A stretch of 64,000 nt of DNA from Paenibacillus tengchongensis (GCF_008973665.1 NZ_WACP01000004.1:186001-250000), one strand, 5' to 3'; shown: positions 35,702-45,237, counted from the stretch's first letter. Numbers and translations are program-made. The notes: generated by a model from the letters alone, not told the origin.

Positions 35702-36880
35702 ATGAGAATACTGCCCGCTTTTATCGCTACTTTGATCCTGTCCGCTACGCTGGCCCTGCCCGCTTCTGCAGCGGACAAGCCGATTACCGTGCAAATCGAC
35801 CAGCAGAAGATTGATCTGAAAGGGTACAATCCTGTCCGGCAAAATAACACGATGCTCGTTCCGCTGCGTCCGCTGTTTGAAGCTCTCGGGCTGAAGATCG
35901 GCTGGAATCCGGCAACCGGTCAGATCACCGGCACCAAGGAAGGGTTCTCTATTCAGCTGCAGATCGGCAAGAATACAGCCGTAGTCAACGGGCAGACCAA
36001 GAAACTGGCCGTCGCTCCCCAAATGATCCGCGGTGCAGCTTACGTGCCGCTCCGCTTTGTCGGCGAAGCCGCCGGGGTGGAGGTAGGCTGGAATCCCAAA
36101 GCTTCGCTGATTTCGGTAACCTCGAAGCCTGCTGTGGACACCTCAGGCATTACCAAGCTGTTTGAACAATATGTGGAGTATTCCAATAAAGAGAACTATA
36201 CCGGTTTGATGGGCCTGCTGGACCCAGCCTCAACGCTTGCCGCCGCAGGGGAAAGTATCGAGGCGCAAATGGAGCAATATGATCTCAGCGTAAAGCTCGA
36301 ACAACTGGATATCGTCAGCGTAGAGCAGAAAGAGGCTGTTGTGCGGACTGTGGAGACGACAACACGTCTGGGAGGCCTGTTCATGCCGGACAGTTTGACC
36401 GAGTACTATTATACAGTCGTTAAAGCAGATAACGCTAACGTATGGAAGATCAGCGGTGTCCAGATCAACGCCGTGAAGTACAGTGTGCCGGAGAAGGTGC
36501 TGAATGCCTCGCCTTCTGTGCCGAAGGAAACCGAAAAGGCGGTTATGGCCGAACTGGAGCTCAATCATAAGAACTCCAATGAGGAGAATATTGACGGACT
36601 GCTGTCGGCCCTAACGCCGGGGACTGCGGAATATGAGCAAAATAAGCAAATACTCAGCCAGCTCTTTCAGACGTACGATTTGGCCTTCACGCTGGAATCC
36701 GCCAAAATCATTGATTATACGGACAGCCGCATTGCCGTATATGTGGTCCAGACCACCAAGAAGCTGAAGGGACCGGAGTTCCAGAATAACCGCGCTTCAT
36801 CCGTGATGATGTTTGACAAGGCGGCGGACGGCTCCTGGAAGATCGGCGTCAGTTACCTGATCAGCAGTGAGAACTTATAA
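35702..36880 (+). CDS. Secreted stalk-domain protein (copper amine oxidase N-terminal-like)
   Basis: 392-residue exported protein. Signal peptide ends near PASAADK. Residues about 25-145 form two stalk-domain repeats, with NTMLVPLRPLFEALGLKIGW and AAYVPLRFVGEAAGVEVGW as hallmarks of the copper amine oxidase N-terminal-like domain, common in Paenibacillus wall proteins. The remaining 240 residues hold two related segments (SLTEYYYTVVKADNANVWKI and SVMMFDKAADGSWKIGVSYL) resembling NTF2-like folds. AAAGGAGAACGCATAA precedes the ATG. It is inserted between spmB and rluB relative to B. subtilis. Role unknown; wall or spore-surface binding plausible. Confidence 0.85.
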   Translation: MRILPAFIATLILSATLALPASAADKPITVQIDQQKIDLKGYNPVRQNNTMLVPLRPLFEALGLKIGWNPATGQITGTKEGFSIQLQIGKNTAVVNGQTKKLAVAPQMIRGAAYVPLRFVGEAAGVEVGWNPKASLISVTSKPAVDTSGITKLFEQYVEYSNKENYTGLMGLLDPASTLAAAGESIEAQMEQYDLSVKLEQLDIVSVEQKEAVVRTVETTTRLGGLFMPDSLTEYYYTVVKADNANVWKISGVQINAVKYSVPEKVLNASPSVPKETEKAVMAELELNHKNSNEENIDGLLSALTPGTAEYEQNKQILSQLFQTYDLAFTLESAKIIDYTDSRIAVYVVQTTKKLKGPEFQNNRASSVMMFDKAADGSWKIGVSYLISSENL

Positions 36881-36931
36881 TTTTCAGGCAAAACAATAGG
36901 CACCGCGGCCATCAGCCGCTAACTTAAAGCT

Positions 36932-36990
36932 TCCCCGTCAATGCGCACCAGCCGTAAACTGCTGTCTGTGTCTGACGGGGATTTTTTTTT
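36932..36990 (+). terminator. Terminator after stalk-domain gene
   Basis: TCCCCGTCA (36932-36940) pairs with TGACGGGGA (36973-36981), followed by nine T residues. Confidence 0.9.
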
Positions 36991-37100
36991 TATTACGGAG
37001 GTCTTGCGTTAATCCAATCGGCAGAATCCAAGTCCTTCCTGGCACCCGGAACTTCCCTCCATCATATGCTATTTCAGCAACACGGAGGAGGCCGATAAGG

Positions 37101-37445
37101 TTGGACTATAAGGGCTTTATTCTGCATCATTCCCGCTGCACCTCGATCAACGGCAAGGGCTTTGATTTCTGGGTTGCCAAGGACGGGGCCATCTATGCCG
37201 CACCGCTCTTGACCGATCCGGAGCATATTCATATCTGTCTGGAAGGAGATTACGGTATGGCAGGCCCGCTAACGGACCCTAGAGGTTGCAGTGGGCAGCT
37301 GTTTGCCGCAGGCAAGCTGATCCTGGAGCTGTCCGCCCGTTACCGGATATCGCCGCTGCTGGTGGAAGCGCATGATGATTCTTGTCCCGGAGCTTATTTT
37401 CCATGGAATGAGCTTGTGATTTATCCCGCTGATGGTTATCATTAG
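37101..37445 (+). CDS. Small PGRP/N-acetylmuramoyl-L-alanine amidase-like protein
   Basis: 114 residues resembling a minimal amidase_2/PGRP fold. HHSRCTSINGKGFDFW is in the place of the first zinc-ligand motif, IHICLEGDY of the central block, and HDDSCPGAYFPW of the final H-x-C-P-G-x-x-F-P-W metal motif. No signal peptide, so cytoplasmic unless exported otherwise. TTG start at 37101 follows GGAGGAGG with nine bases between. Located just before rluB. It is much shorter than typical amidases (about 160-250 residues), so catalytic function is uncertain. Confidence 0.65.
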   Translation: MDYKGFILHHSRCTSINGKGFDFWVAKDGAIYAAPLLTDPEHIHICLEGDYGMAGPLTDPRGCSGQLFAAGKLILELSARYRISPLLVEAHDDSCPGAYFPWNELVIYPADGYH

Positions 37446-37465
37446 TCTGAGGTGACTAGTCGACA

Positions 37466-38224
37466 ATGGAAAGATTACAAAAGGTGCTGGCGCAGGCGGG
37501 TATAGCGTCCAGACGCAAATGCGAAGAACTGATTTTGGCCGGTAAGGTGGAAGTCAACGGTGAGACCGTGACCGAGCTCGGTACAAAGGTGGATCCCGAA
37601 CAGGATATCATCAAAGTATCCGGTAAACCGATCCGGAGCGAGAATAAAATCTATCTGATGTTTAATAAGCCTAAAGGTGTGATCACCAGCGCATCTGATC
37701 CTAAGGGCCGCAAAGTGGTGACGGACTATCTTAAAGGAATCAACGAGCGGGTATACCCTATCGGCCGGTTGGATTATGATACGGAAGGGCTGCTGCTGCT
37801 GACCAATGACGGCGAATTCGCCAATCTGCTCACGCATCCGAAGCATCATGTGCCTAAGACGTATCTGGCTACGGTCAAGGGCGTGCCGCACGGCACTTCG
37901 CTGGACAAGCTGAAGGCCGGCATTAAGCTGGAGGACGGAATGACCGCTCCTGCCGAAGTCGAATATAAGGATGTTGATGTGGACGGCAAGGAGTCCGTGA
38001 TCAGCATAACGATCCATGAGGGGCGCAACCGTCAGGTACGCCGGATGTTCGAAGCGATCAATCACCCGGTTACCCGGCTGAAGCGCATTTCCTTCGGGGA
38101 TATTCTGCTGCAGAACCTGAAGCGCGGCAGCTTCCGCCATCTGACCAAGGATGAAATTAACCATCTGCGCCAGACCGCCAAGGCCGGACTGCTCAAGGCT
38201 AATCAAACACGTAAAGACACATAA
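37466..38224 (+). CDS. rluB: Ribosomal large subunit pseudouridine synthase B
   Basis: Modifies a uridine of 23S rRNA (position 2633 in B. subtilis numbering) to pseudouridine. 252 residues: S4 RNA-binding domain at 1-60 (RLQKVLAQAGIASRRKCEEL), catalytic domain with GRLDYDTEGLLLLTND carrying the active aspartate, and the GRNRQVRRMFEA block. Begins 20 bases after the amidase-like gene and is followed by resA, as in B. subtilis (ypuL). Confidence 0.95.
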   Translation: MERLQKVLAQAGIASRRKCEELILAGKVEVNGETVTELGTKVDPEQDIIKVSGKPIRSENKIYLMFNKPKGVITSASDPKGRKVVTDYLKGINERVYPIGRLDYDTEGLLLLTNDGEFANLLTHPKHHVPKTYLATVKGVPHGTSLDKLKAGIKLEDGMTAPAEVEYKDVDVDGKESVISITIHEGRNRQVRRMFEAINHPVTRLKRISFGDILLQNLKRGSFRHLTKDEINHLRQTAKAGLLKANQTRKDT

Positions 38225-38334
38225 TGTTCACATTTATTCCCCCTACATCTGTGGCCCAATTCGTTATAATGTTCATAGGATGTTCACACCTAAAAACTTT
38301 TGTAATGAAGTGTGTCACAGAAGGGGGATTTCTG

Positions 38335-38862
38335 TTGAGCACAGCACACAAGCCGATACAAGTGATTATTCTGGTTCTGCTCCTTATGCTCGGAGGATAT
38401 GCAATCGCTTCCTCGGCTTTTGGGGGTGGCGGCGGTACGGCGCGGGAAGGCGCCAAGGCTCCTGATCTCAGGCTATCCGGCTTGGACGGTAAGCCGCATT
38501 CGCTGGAGGAATACAAGAATCAGGTTGTGGTGCTCAACTTTTGGGGCTCATGGTGTGCGCCCTGTGTCAAAGAAATGCCTGTGCTCCAGGCCGGCTGGGA
38601 GAAATACCGGGAACACGGAGTGGTCGTTGTCGGTGTGAATGTGGGCGAAGACCAGGTTACAGTGGGGGACTTCGTGAAACAGGTCGGCATCGATTTTCCT
38701 GTTCTGCTGGATCAGGGGCGGAATGCAGCCGGAAGCTATGGTGTATCGCCGCTGCCCACGACTTTCTTCATTAATAAAAAGGGCAAAGTGGAGAACATTC
38801 ATATCGGCCAGCTTGATCGGATTATGCTTGATGCACAGATCAGGGAACTGCTGGGAGATTGA
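38335..38862 (+). CDS. resA: Thiol-disulfide oxidoreductase ResA
   Basis: Membrane-anchored thioredoxin-like protein, active outside the membrane, that keeps apocytochrome c heme-binding cysteines reduced. 175 residues: N-terminal anchor (VIILVLLLMLGGYAIAS), then an AhpC/TSA-thioredoxin fold with WGSWCAPCVKEMP as the CxxC active site and the cis-proline in PLPTTFF. TTG start at 38335 is six bases after AAGGGGGA; the longer frame from 38224 lacks a site. The genes that normally follow, resB and resC, are missing. Confidence 0.92.
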   Translation: MSTAHKPIQVIILVLLLMLGGYAIASSAFGGGGGTAREGAKAPDLRLSGLDGKPHSLEEYKNQVVVLNFWGSWCAPCVKEMPVLQAGWEKYREHGVVVVGVNVGEDQVTVGDFVKQVGIDFPVLLDQGRNAAGSYGVSPLPTTFFINKKGKVENIHIGQLDRIMLDAQIRELLGD

Positions 38863-39370
38863 TCAGTACCTGCCGGCCGGTTGATTTGCGATGCCTTTTT
38901 TACGTTTGCCGTTGCCGGGTATATATGTATTATGGGCTCCGCAGCCAACGAAACCGTTGACAGCCCCGGGCGGGAAGATAGTACAATAGGGAAAGTGAGT
39001 TATAAAAATTGGCCGGATGTGGCAACTTACCATGGCGAAACAGGACGGATTTCGTCGATTCCGCAAGGAGAATGCCCTTACCGGCATATTCGCTTCTTGA
39101 GCCATAAGTTGTTCATCGGGTACAAGGGCGGTATAGGCAAGAATAACCTCAATGAAAGTCATATAGGCGATTATGCCTAGGGAATCTGGCGCCATGTGCA
39201 CATGGTATGCCGAACTCGGCTTCTTGCCGTAAAGTTTACCCTATCCCGTGTTAATTAGGTCATCGCCGGACTTCATTCTAATGCGGGAACGGACTGGTTA
39301 TTGAATTTTTTACGCGGCACATGATATTTGGGTAACGTTCTACTGTATTTGATGAAGGGGTTGTTGTGTG
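38863..39370. other. 508-base gap where resB-resC would be expected, no gene seen
   Basis: Between resA and resD I find no cytochrome c assembly gene or recognisable remnant. Frames of 99 codons (plus, from 38881) and 112 codons (minus, from 39201) lack ribosome-binding sites and membrane helices. The AT-rich last 100 bases probably hold the resD promoter. Confidence 0.6.
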
Positions 39371-40087
39371 ATGGCAGAGCATTTGAACAGAATTCTTGTG
39401 GTGGATGACGAGGAACGCATTCGCCGCCTGCTGAAGATGTATCTTGAAAAAGAAGGCTACGAAATCGACGAAGCGGAAGACGGCGAAATCGCTCTGCGCA
39501 AAGCAACGGCCAATGATTACGGCCTTATTCTCCTGGATGTGATGCTGCCTGGCATCGACGGCATTGAGGTGCTTACCCGGCTGCGGGGGGTCAAATCCAC
39601 ACCTGTGCTGATGTTGACGGCCAAAGGCGAGGAAATTAACCGTGTACAGGGCTTCGAAATGGGCGCCGACGATTATGTCGTCAAACCGTTCAGCCCCCGG
39701 GAGGTCATTTACCGGGTCAAGGCCATTCTGCGCCGGTCATCGGCCACGGCCTTTTTGTCCAAGGAGAGCAATTCCAGCAACAATATCGTATTCCCGCATC
39801 TCGTAATTGAGCACGACGCCCACCGTGTAACTGCCGGCGGACAAGAGGTGAGTCTGACGCCGAAGGAATACGAGCTGCTGCATTATCTGGCGATATCTCC
39901 TGACAAGGTGTTCTCCCGTGAAGAGCTGCTTAAGGATGTGTGGAATTACGAGTTCTTCGGCGATCTGCGTACGGTCGACACCCATGTCAAACGGCTGCGC
40001 GAGAAGCTGAACAAGGTTTCACCGGAATCGGCGTCGATGATTACTACAGTCTGGGGCGTAGGCTACAAGCTTGAGGTGCCTAAATAG
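39371..40087 (+). CDS. resD: Response regulator, OmpR family, ResD-like
   Basis: 238-residue two-component regulator. Receiver domain with acidic pair in ILVVDDEERIRR, phospho-acceptor Asp in LILLDVMLPG and switch lysine in VVKPFSPRE. C-terminal winged helix with LTPKEYELLHYLAISPDK and the recognition helix RTVDTHVKRLREKL. Start 39371 or GTG 39368, both after AAGGGG. In B. subtilis ResD activates respiration and anaerobic genes under oxygen limitation. Immediately followed by its kinase gene with no gap. Confidence 0.93.
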   Translation: MAEHLNRILVVDDEERIRRLLKMYLEKEGYEIDEAEDGEIALRKATANDYGLILLDVMLPGIDGIEVLTRLRGVKSTPVLMLTAKGEEINRVQGFEMGADDYVVKPFSPREVIYRVKAILRRSSATAFLSKESNSSNNIVFPHLVIEHDAHRVTAGGQEVSLTPKEYELLHYLAISPDKVFSREELLKDVWNYEFFGDLRTVDTHVKRLREKLNKVSPESASMITTVWGVGYKLEVPK

Positions 40088-41527
40088 GTGAACTTCTGGA
40101 GAAGTCTTGTCGGCAAGCTGTGGCTAACGATCTTCTGCCTCGTTGCCGTGGTGATCATGACGGTCGGGCTGTTCCTGCTCCCTTTTATCGACAGCAATTT
40201 TGCCAATTCCGGGGAAATCAAACGTTTATTTCTGTATGCTTGTATGATCGGATTTTCATTAACGACGTTCTTTGCGCTGTTTCTGATCACCAAAATTACC
40301 CAGCCTATGCAGCGCCTTATTGAAGCGGCCAACAATATCCGCAGGGGTGAGTACGGAACAAGACTGACTCTGAAGACCAGCGATGAGATTGGCCAGCTGG
40401 CTACCACCTTTAATCATATGGCTGTCCAGCTGGAGGAAAATATCCGCAGCCTGAACCATGAAAAAGCGCATCTCTCCAGCGTGCTACGCAGCATGAGCGA
40501 CGCCGTCATCACATTTGATACCGCCGGCCGCATCATCCTGACGAATCCGCATGGGCAGAGCCTGCTTGAAGCGTGGAGCGACATTTCGCTGGAGGACACC
40601 GGCGAAGCGGAACTGCTGCCGCAGGGACAGGCCGCCAGCGAGGTACCGCCGCCGCTGCGGCCGCTCTTCTTCAGCACGCTCAACCAAGGCGGGGACCAGC
40701 GTTCGAATGTCCATGTGCGGCAAGGAGTCTGGTCAGTGCACATGGCGCCGCTGGTGGCCGAGAACAGTATCCGCGGCGCTGTAGCGGTGCTGCGTGATGT
40801 AACCGAAGAGGTGCGGCTGGAGAAGATGCGGACAGACTTCGTCGCCAACGTCTCGCACGAGATTCGTACGCCGCTCTCGATGATGCAGGGCTACAGCGAA
40901 GCACTTCTTGACGGGATGGCCTCTTCTCCGGAAGAGAGTGCGGAACTGGTGCAAGTAATTCATGACGAGTCGCTGCGCATGGGCCGTCTGGTGAAGGATT
41001 TGCTCGATCTGGCCCGTATGGAAGCTGGTCATACGGATATGAAGCAGGCGCAGGTTGATATGGGCGAGCTGTTGGAGCGCATGTACCGCAAGTTCTCCGT
41101 GCGTGCCAAGGAGCGGGATATTGCACTTAAGCTGGATATCTCCGTCGGCCCGCTGGTGTTAAAGGCTGCGGATGCCGACAAACTGGAGCAGGTGTTGACC
41201 AATCTGCTTGATAACGCATTCCGCCACACCGCTGCGGACAGACAGATCTCCATTGTCACGGGCTCGGCTGTGTTGGAAGGCCGCCGTTACTTGGAGATCC
41301 GGATCTGTGATGAAGGAGCCGGTATCGCGCCGGAGGATCTCCCGTTCATCTTCGAACGCTTCTACAAGGCGGACAAGGCCCGGGTGCGCGGTGAGTCCGG
41401 TGGAACCGGTCTCGGTCTGGCGATTGTCAAGAATATCGTCGAAGCGCATCACGGTCAGATTTCGGCAACCAGCAAGCTTGGAGAAGGAACGACGTTCATC
41501 CTGCGGCTTCCTGTCGAAAAGCAGTAA
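40088..41527 (+). CDS. resE: Sensor histidine kinase ResE-like
   Basis: 479 residues: two membrane helices (about 8-32 and 45-67), a very short external loop, HAMP domain (ITQPMQRLIEAANNIRRG), PAS-like domain (about 125-240), HisKA with the phospho-His in NVSHEIRTPLSMMQGY, and HATPase with NLLDNAFRHT, DEGAGI and GGTGLGLAIVKNI. The minimal external loop suggests signal sensing by the PAS domain inside the cell or membrane. GTG start adjoins the resD stop. Terminator follows. Confidence 0.93.
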   Translation: MNFWRSLVGKLWLTIFCLVAVVIMTVGLFLLPFIDSNFANSGEIKRLFLYACMIGFSLTTFFALFLITKITQPMQRLIEAANNIRRGEYGTRLTLKTSDEIGQLATTFNHMAVQLEENIRSLNHEKAHLSSVLRSMSDAVITFDTAGRIILTNPHGQSLLEAWSDISLEDTGEAELLPQGQAASEVPPPLRPLFFSTLNQGGDQRSNVHVRQGVWSVHMAPLVAENSIRGAVAVLRDVTEEVRLEKMRTDFVANVSHEIRTPLSMMQGYSEALLDGMASSPEESAELVQVIHDESLRMGRLVKDLLDLARMEAGHTDMKQAQVDMGELLERMYRKFSVRAKERDIALKLDISVGPLVLKAADADKLEQVLTNLLDNAFRHTAADRQISIVTGSAVLEGRRYLEIRICDEGAGIAPEDLPFIFERFYKADKARVRGESGGTGLGLAIVKNIVEAHHGQISATSKLGEGTTFILRLPVEKQ

Positions 41528-41547
41528 AACAGATTTCAAGGATTGAC

Positions 41548-41576
41548 AGCGCCTCTGAGAGCAGAGGTGCTTTTTG
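41548..41576 (+). terminator. Terminator after resDE
   Basis: AGCGCCTCTG (41548-41557) pairs with CAGAGGTGCT (41562-41571), followed by TTTTG. Confidence 0.88.
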
Positions 41577-41634
41577 TTGAAAGGACCACATTAATCTTGT
41601 TTACCGTGGAACATCTATCTGGGAGGACGTCATT

Positions 41635-43134
41635 ATGATTCTATCTTTGGACCAAGGCACCACCAGTTCGCGGGCCATCCTGTTCGATTCCGAAGCCCGG
41701 ATTCTTGCACAGGGTCAATACGAAATCAGGCAATCCTTTCCCCGGCCCGGATGGGTGGAGCATGATCCGGAGCAAATCTGGCAGAGCCAGCTGGCCGCAG
41801 CCCGGGATGCGGTAGGCGGCAGCGGTATCCCGGCCGGGAAGATCACGGCCATCGGGATCACCAATCAGCGGGAAACGGCGCTGATCTGGGACCGTGCGAG
41901 CGGGGAGCCGATCTATCCCGCCATCGTCTGGCAGGACCGGCGGACGGCGGAGCATTGCGAAGAGCTGAAGCGCAAAGGATGGGGCAAGGAGATTGCAGCC
42001 AGAACGGGGCTGGTTGTCGATGCTTATTTCTCGGCAACGAAGCTGGCCTGGATGCTGGATCATGTTCCGGGTGCGCGGCAGCGGGCGGAGCAAGGCGAGC
42101 TGCTGGCCGGGACGGTTGACAGCTGGCTGATCTGGAAGCTGACCGGGGGTAAGGTTCACGCTACGGATGTAACCAACGCTTGCCGTACGATGCTGTACAA
42201 CCTGTACGAGCACAGATGGGATGAGGAAATGATCCGTGAGCTGAATATCCCCCGCTGCATGCTGCCGGATGTGCGCATGTCCGGCGGAGACTTCGGTGTG
42301 GCGGACGCGCAGTGGTTCGGCGCGGAAATTCCGATTCGTGCAGTGCTCGGCGACCAGCAGGCAGCTCTGTTCGGACATACCTGCCTTGAGCCCGGCAGCG
42401 CCAAGAATACGTATGGAACTGGCTGCTTTATCCTGATGAATACCGGAACCGAAGCGGTGGCATCCAGCCACGGTCTGCTGACAACCATTGCCTGGGGAAT
42501 GGGCGAGGAGCTGTATTATGCGCTGGAGGGGAGCGTATTCGTAGCCGGAGCGGCAGTCCAGTGGCTGGAGGAAGGCCTCGGCTTGATCGGAAGTCCGGCG
42601 GAATCGGAGCTTAAGGCGCGCGAGGTGGCGGGCAGTGACGGCGTTGTGGTGGTTCCTGCCTTTACCGGACTGGGGGCGCCTTACTGGGATATGTATGCCC
42701 GCGGAGCGGTGTTCGGGCTGACCCGGGGGACAACGGCCGGCCATCTGGCCCGGGCAACCTTGGAATCGCTGGCGTTCCAGTCCCGTGATGTCATCGGCGC
42801 GATGGAGAAGGATGCGGGCATGCCTCTTAAAGAATTGCGCGTGGACGGCGGTGCCGTGCGCAATGATCTATTGATGCAGTTTCAGGCAGACATTCTCGGT
42901 AGTGAGGTGACGCGAACCGCATATGCAGAGACTACGGCGCTGGGCGCCGCGCTGCTGGCCGGGCTCACTGCAGGTCTATGGAGCAGAGAGGATTTGAGGG
43001 ACATCAACCAGGCAGAGAAATCATTCGTTCCGGAGATGGGCGAGGAGGAACGGGAACACCGCTATGCGGTGTGGAAGGATGCGGTAGAGCGCACCATGGG
43101 CTGGGAGAAACACGAGCGCGGACAGCAGCTCTGA
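41635..43134 (+). CDS. glpK: Glycerol kinase
   Basis: FGGY-family kinase converting glycerol to glycerol 3-phosphate, 499 residues as usual. N-terminal DQGTTSSRAILFD is the phosphate-binding motif; WQDRRT and RVDGGAVRNDLLMQFQADIL belong to the sugar-kinase signatures; GTGCFILMNTG is the ATP site. GGGAGGACGTCATT precedes the ATG. glpF and glpD are not beside it. Its product feeds the phospholipid genes plsY/gpsA pathway at the window end only in a metabolic sense. Confidence 0.96.
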   Translation: MILSLDQGTTSSRAILFDSEARILAQGQYEIRQSFPRPGWVEHDPEQIWQSQLAAARDAVGGSGIPAGKITAIGITNQRETALIWDRASGEPIYPAIVWQDRRTAEHCEELKRKGWGKEIAARTGLVVDAYFSATKLAWMLDHVPGARQRAEQGELLAGTVDSWLIWKLTGGKVHATDVTNACRTMLYNLYEHRWDEEMIRELNIPRCMLPDVRMSGGDFGVADAQWFGAEIPIRAVLGDQQAALFGHTCLEPGSAKNTYGTGCFILMNTGTEAVASSHGLLTTIAWGMGEELYYALEGSVFVAGAAVQWLEEGLGLIGSPAESELKAREVAGSDGVVVVPAFTGLGAPYWDMYARGAVFGLTRGTTAGHLARATLESLAFQSRDVIGAMEKDAGMPLKELRVDGGAVRNDLLMQFQADILGSEVTRTAYAETTALGAALLAGLTAGLWSREDLRDINQAEKSFVPEMGEEEREHRYAVWKDAVERTMGWEKHERGQQL

Positions 43135-43161
43135 TCCGGCAGGAATCCGCGGGCAGACAGC

Positions 43162-43200
43162 ACGGCGGAGGCATCGTAACGATGCTTCCGCCGTTGTTTG
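43162..43200 (+). terminator. Terminator after glpK
   Basis: ACGGCGGAGGCATCG pairs with CGATGCTTCCGCCGT around TAA, followed by TGTTTG; one mismatch in a 15-bp stem. Confidence 0.75.
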
Positions 43201-43264
43201 ACGCCGTACTCCGGCAGGCTGCCGGAGCTGAACGGCTATGCAGGTTGAATGGCTATGGTTCCGC

Positions 43265-43651
43265 TCAGGCTTCAACTGCGGATTGAATGACCAGATTCTC
43301 CAGTCCAGCCTTTCGTCCAAGACGGGCGAGCTGCATCTTTAGAATCGGATTATACTCCAGGGTCAGAACAACCTTGGTGAATCCGTCATTCTTGAACATG
43401 ATGAAGCAGCTTTCCAGCAGTGGCACGACATCCGGTGCAGTCACGTTCAGCTTCGTGCAGTCAATCCGCAGCTCATATTCCGACGGGTCAAGCGGGTTAA
43501 CGAGCTGCTGATAGCTCTGCATCGAAAGAAGCCCGTCCTCTTCCGAAAAAATCCCTTCAAGCTCAATATAAATTTGCTTATGTATCTCGTCGGTGTTCAA
43601 GACAAATTTCCCCACTCCCAAAACACACTCCTCATGCTTAATGGCAGACAT
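43265..43651 (-). CDS. Small STAS-like protein of unknown function
   Basis: 128-residue soluble protein. Alternating strands and helices (QIYIELEGIFSEEDGLLSMQ, YELRIDCTKLNV, KVVLTLEYNPILKMQLARLG) resemble a STAS/SpoIIAA-type fold, though I cannot place it in a named family. The start at 43651 (MSAIKHEECV) has AGAGG nine bases upstream. It lies 212 bases downstream of a methyl-accepting protein gene on the same strand, separated by a terminator. A signalling role is a guess. Confidence 0.6.
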   Translation of the reverse strand: MSAIKHEECVLGVGKFVLNTDEIHKQIYIELEGIFSEEDGLLSMQSYQQLVNPLDPSEYELRIDCTKLNVTAPDVVPLLESCFIMFKNDGFTKVVLTLEYNPILKMQLARLGRKAGLENLVIQSAVEA

Positions 43652-43797
43652 TAGGATCCGCCTCTTATATTTATCCTTCACACCTAATTTTCGTTAAAAA
43701 ATTACACAAAAAGGGTGCTGGATTCCAAATCGATTATACCCTGCACTTCCTTTTTTACGCAATTGGACAGTCGAAAAATGTTTGAACTTGTCACAAA

Positions 43798-43840
43798 TAA
43801 GCCCCTACCGCAAGGTATTGGCCTTGTCCGGGAGGGGCTG
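43798..43840 (-). terminator. Terminator of the methyl-accepting protein gene
   Basis: AGCCCCTACCGCAAGG and CCTTGTCCGGGAGGGGCT (plus-strand letters) form a long stem with one or two mismatches; on the minus strand the tail reads TTATTTGTG. Confidence 0.75.
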
Positions 43841-43863
43841 CTCCGTAAAGCGGAGAGAACGGA

Positions 43864-45114
43864 TCAGAACTTGAAGATGTGGATCGTTTTTTGCAGCTGG
43901 AACACGGCATTGGTCATTTTCTCGGTCTCTTCGGCGACGGATTGCAGGGCATGGATTTGTTCATTCATGGATGCAGACACTTCCTCGGTACCGGCCGCAG
44001 TCTGCTGCGTAATTGCCGAGATATTTTCGATGGCGCTGGAGATTTTGAGTGCACTTTCCAGCATCAGATCGCTTTCGGCGGAGAAGGAGGCGATTTGCTC
44101 GGTTATGTATTGTACGCTTTGGACGATTTGCGAGAAAATATGGGCATTCTCAATGATCATCTGATTCTGCAGCTGAACAACTTCTTCATTGATGGAAATA
44201 TTAAAGATGGCTTGCTTGATGTCAGTCTCGATGCTGCGTACCAATGTAAAGACCTCTTTGACCGAGGCGGTAGATTCTTCGGCAAGCTTGCGCACCTCCT
44301 GGGCTACTACGGCGAAGCCCCGTCCATGCTCGCCGGCCCGGGCCGCTTCGATGGAAGCATTCAGCGAGAGCAGGTTGGTCTGCTCGGCGATTTCCGTAAT
44401 CGATTTAGCGATCATCGTAATCCCGCGGGCATTCTGGGAGAGCGCTTCGATCGTATCGGCCACCTTCTGGGTCGCTTCAATGTTCTTGCGCATGCCTTCC
44501 GCCTGAGTGTCGACCGACTGCCGGCCTTTTTCGACCAGTTCCAGCATATGCTTGGAGCGCTTGTCCATTTCTTTAGTGGAGCTGGTATAGTTGCTGACCT
44601 TCGTTTCAATGTCTTTAATGGAATCGGTCATCCCGGCGATATCCACCGATATTTCGTTGGCACCTAAGGCCAGCTCATTGGAGGAGGCGGAGACCTGGGC
44701 CATAACGATCTTCAGGCTTTGATTCTTGTCCTCGATGCCGCGGCTGGCATCCATGACCTGACGAGTGATCTGCGAAGCTTCAGTCAAAATCTTCTTCAGT
44801 TTGTCGATCATCGTATTGAATGAACGGCTGATATCACCCATGGAGCCGGACTCATCGGCCCGGGCGGTGAAATCACCTTTGGCGATGGTATGGGTAACGT
44901 TAGAGATGTCGTCAAATGAAGATGTAAGCGTTCTCTCGATAAGGCGCGCCAGAGGGTACGTCAGCGCCGCCAGTACCACCATCAGAATAACTCCTACAAT
45001 CAATTTGCCAATAATAATGAAGGTAATCAATGCAGGAACAAAGAATAAAGCGGCGACCAGGTAACATCCCGTAATGATTCTCTGGCTTAACGGAAGTTTA
45101 CTCATCCAGCCCAT
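43864..45114 (-). CDS. Methyl-accepting chemotaxis protein without external sensor domain
   Basis: 416 residues. Two membrane helices lie almost back to back ([20 protein letters not shown] and [20 protein letters not shown]), then a HAMP domain (about 60-115) and a long coiled-coil signalling domain. The conserved hairpin tip reads [22 protein letters not shown], and [18 protein letters not shown] follows. With no extracytoplasmic ligand domain it must sense membrane or cytoplasmic cues. ATG at 45114 has AGGGGGA seven bases upstream. It probably signals to CheA/CheW encoded elsewhere. Confidence 0.94.
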   Translation of the reverse strand: MGWMSKLPLSQRIITGCYLVAALFFVPALITFIIIGKLIVGVILMVVLAALTYPLARLIERTLTSSFDDISNVTHTIAKGDFTARADESGSMGDISRSFNTMIDKLKKILTEASQITRQVMDASRGIEDKNQSLKIVMAQVSASSNELALGANEISVDIAGMTDSIKDIETKVSNYTSSTKEMDKRSKHMLELVEKGRQSVDTQAEGMRKNIEATQKVADTIEALSQNARGITMIAKSITEIAEQTNLLSLNASIEAARAGEHGRGFAVVAQEVRKLAEESTASVKEVFTLVRSIETDIKQAIFNISINEEVVQLQNQMIIENAHIFSQIVQSVQYITEQIASFSAESDLMLESALKISSAIENISAITQQTAAGTEEVSASMNEQIHALQSVAEETEKMTNAVFQLQKTIHIFKF

Positions 45115-45237
45115 GGCAGTTTCCCCCTAAAAAATATGTGGTTGTATATGCTAACATTATAGGTTATATAGGAGAATTGGTCTATTGCAAGAACTGACAT
45201 AATTCTGATTTTACCCGTTAACGGTGAACGTTTTGTA

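Noticed and set aside
38881..39180. 99-codon frame between resA and resD as a possible new gene or resB remnant
   Set aside because: TTG start without a ribosome site, no membrane helix, no similarity to ResB or ResC.
45215..45224. CCGTTAACGG palindrome behind the WYL regulator gene
   Set aside because: Only ten bases, no T tract and no gene start nearby; not enough to call an operator or terminator.
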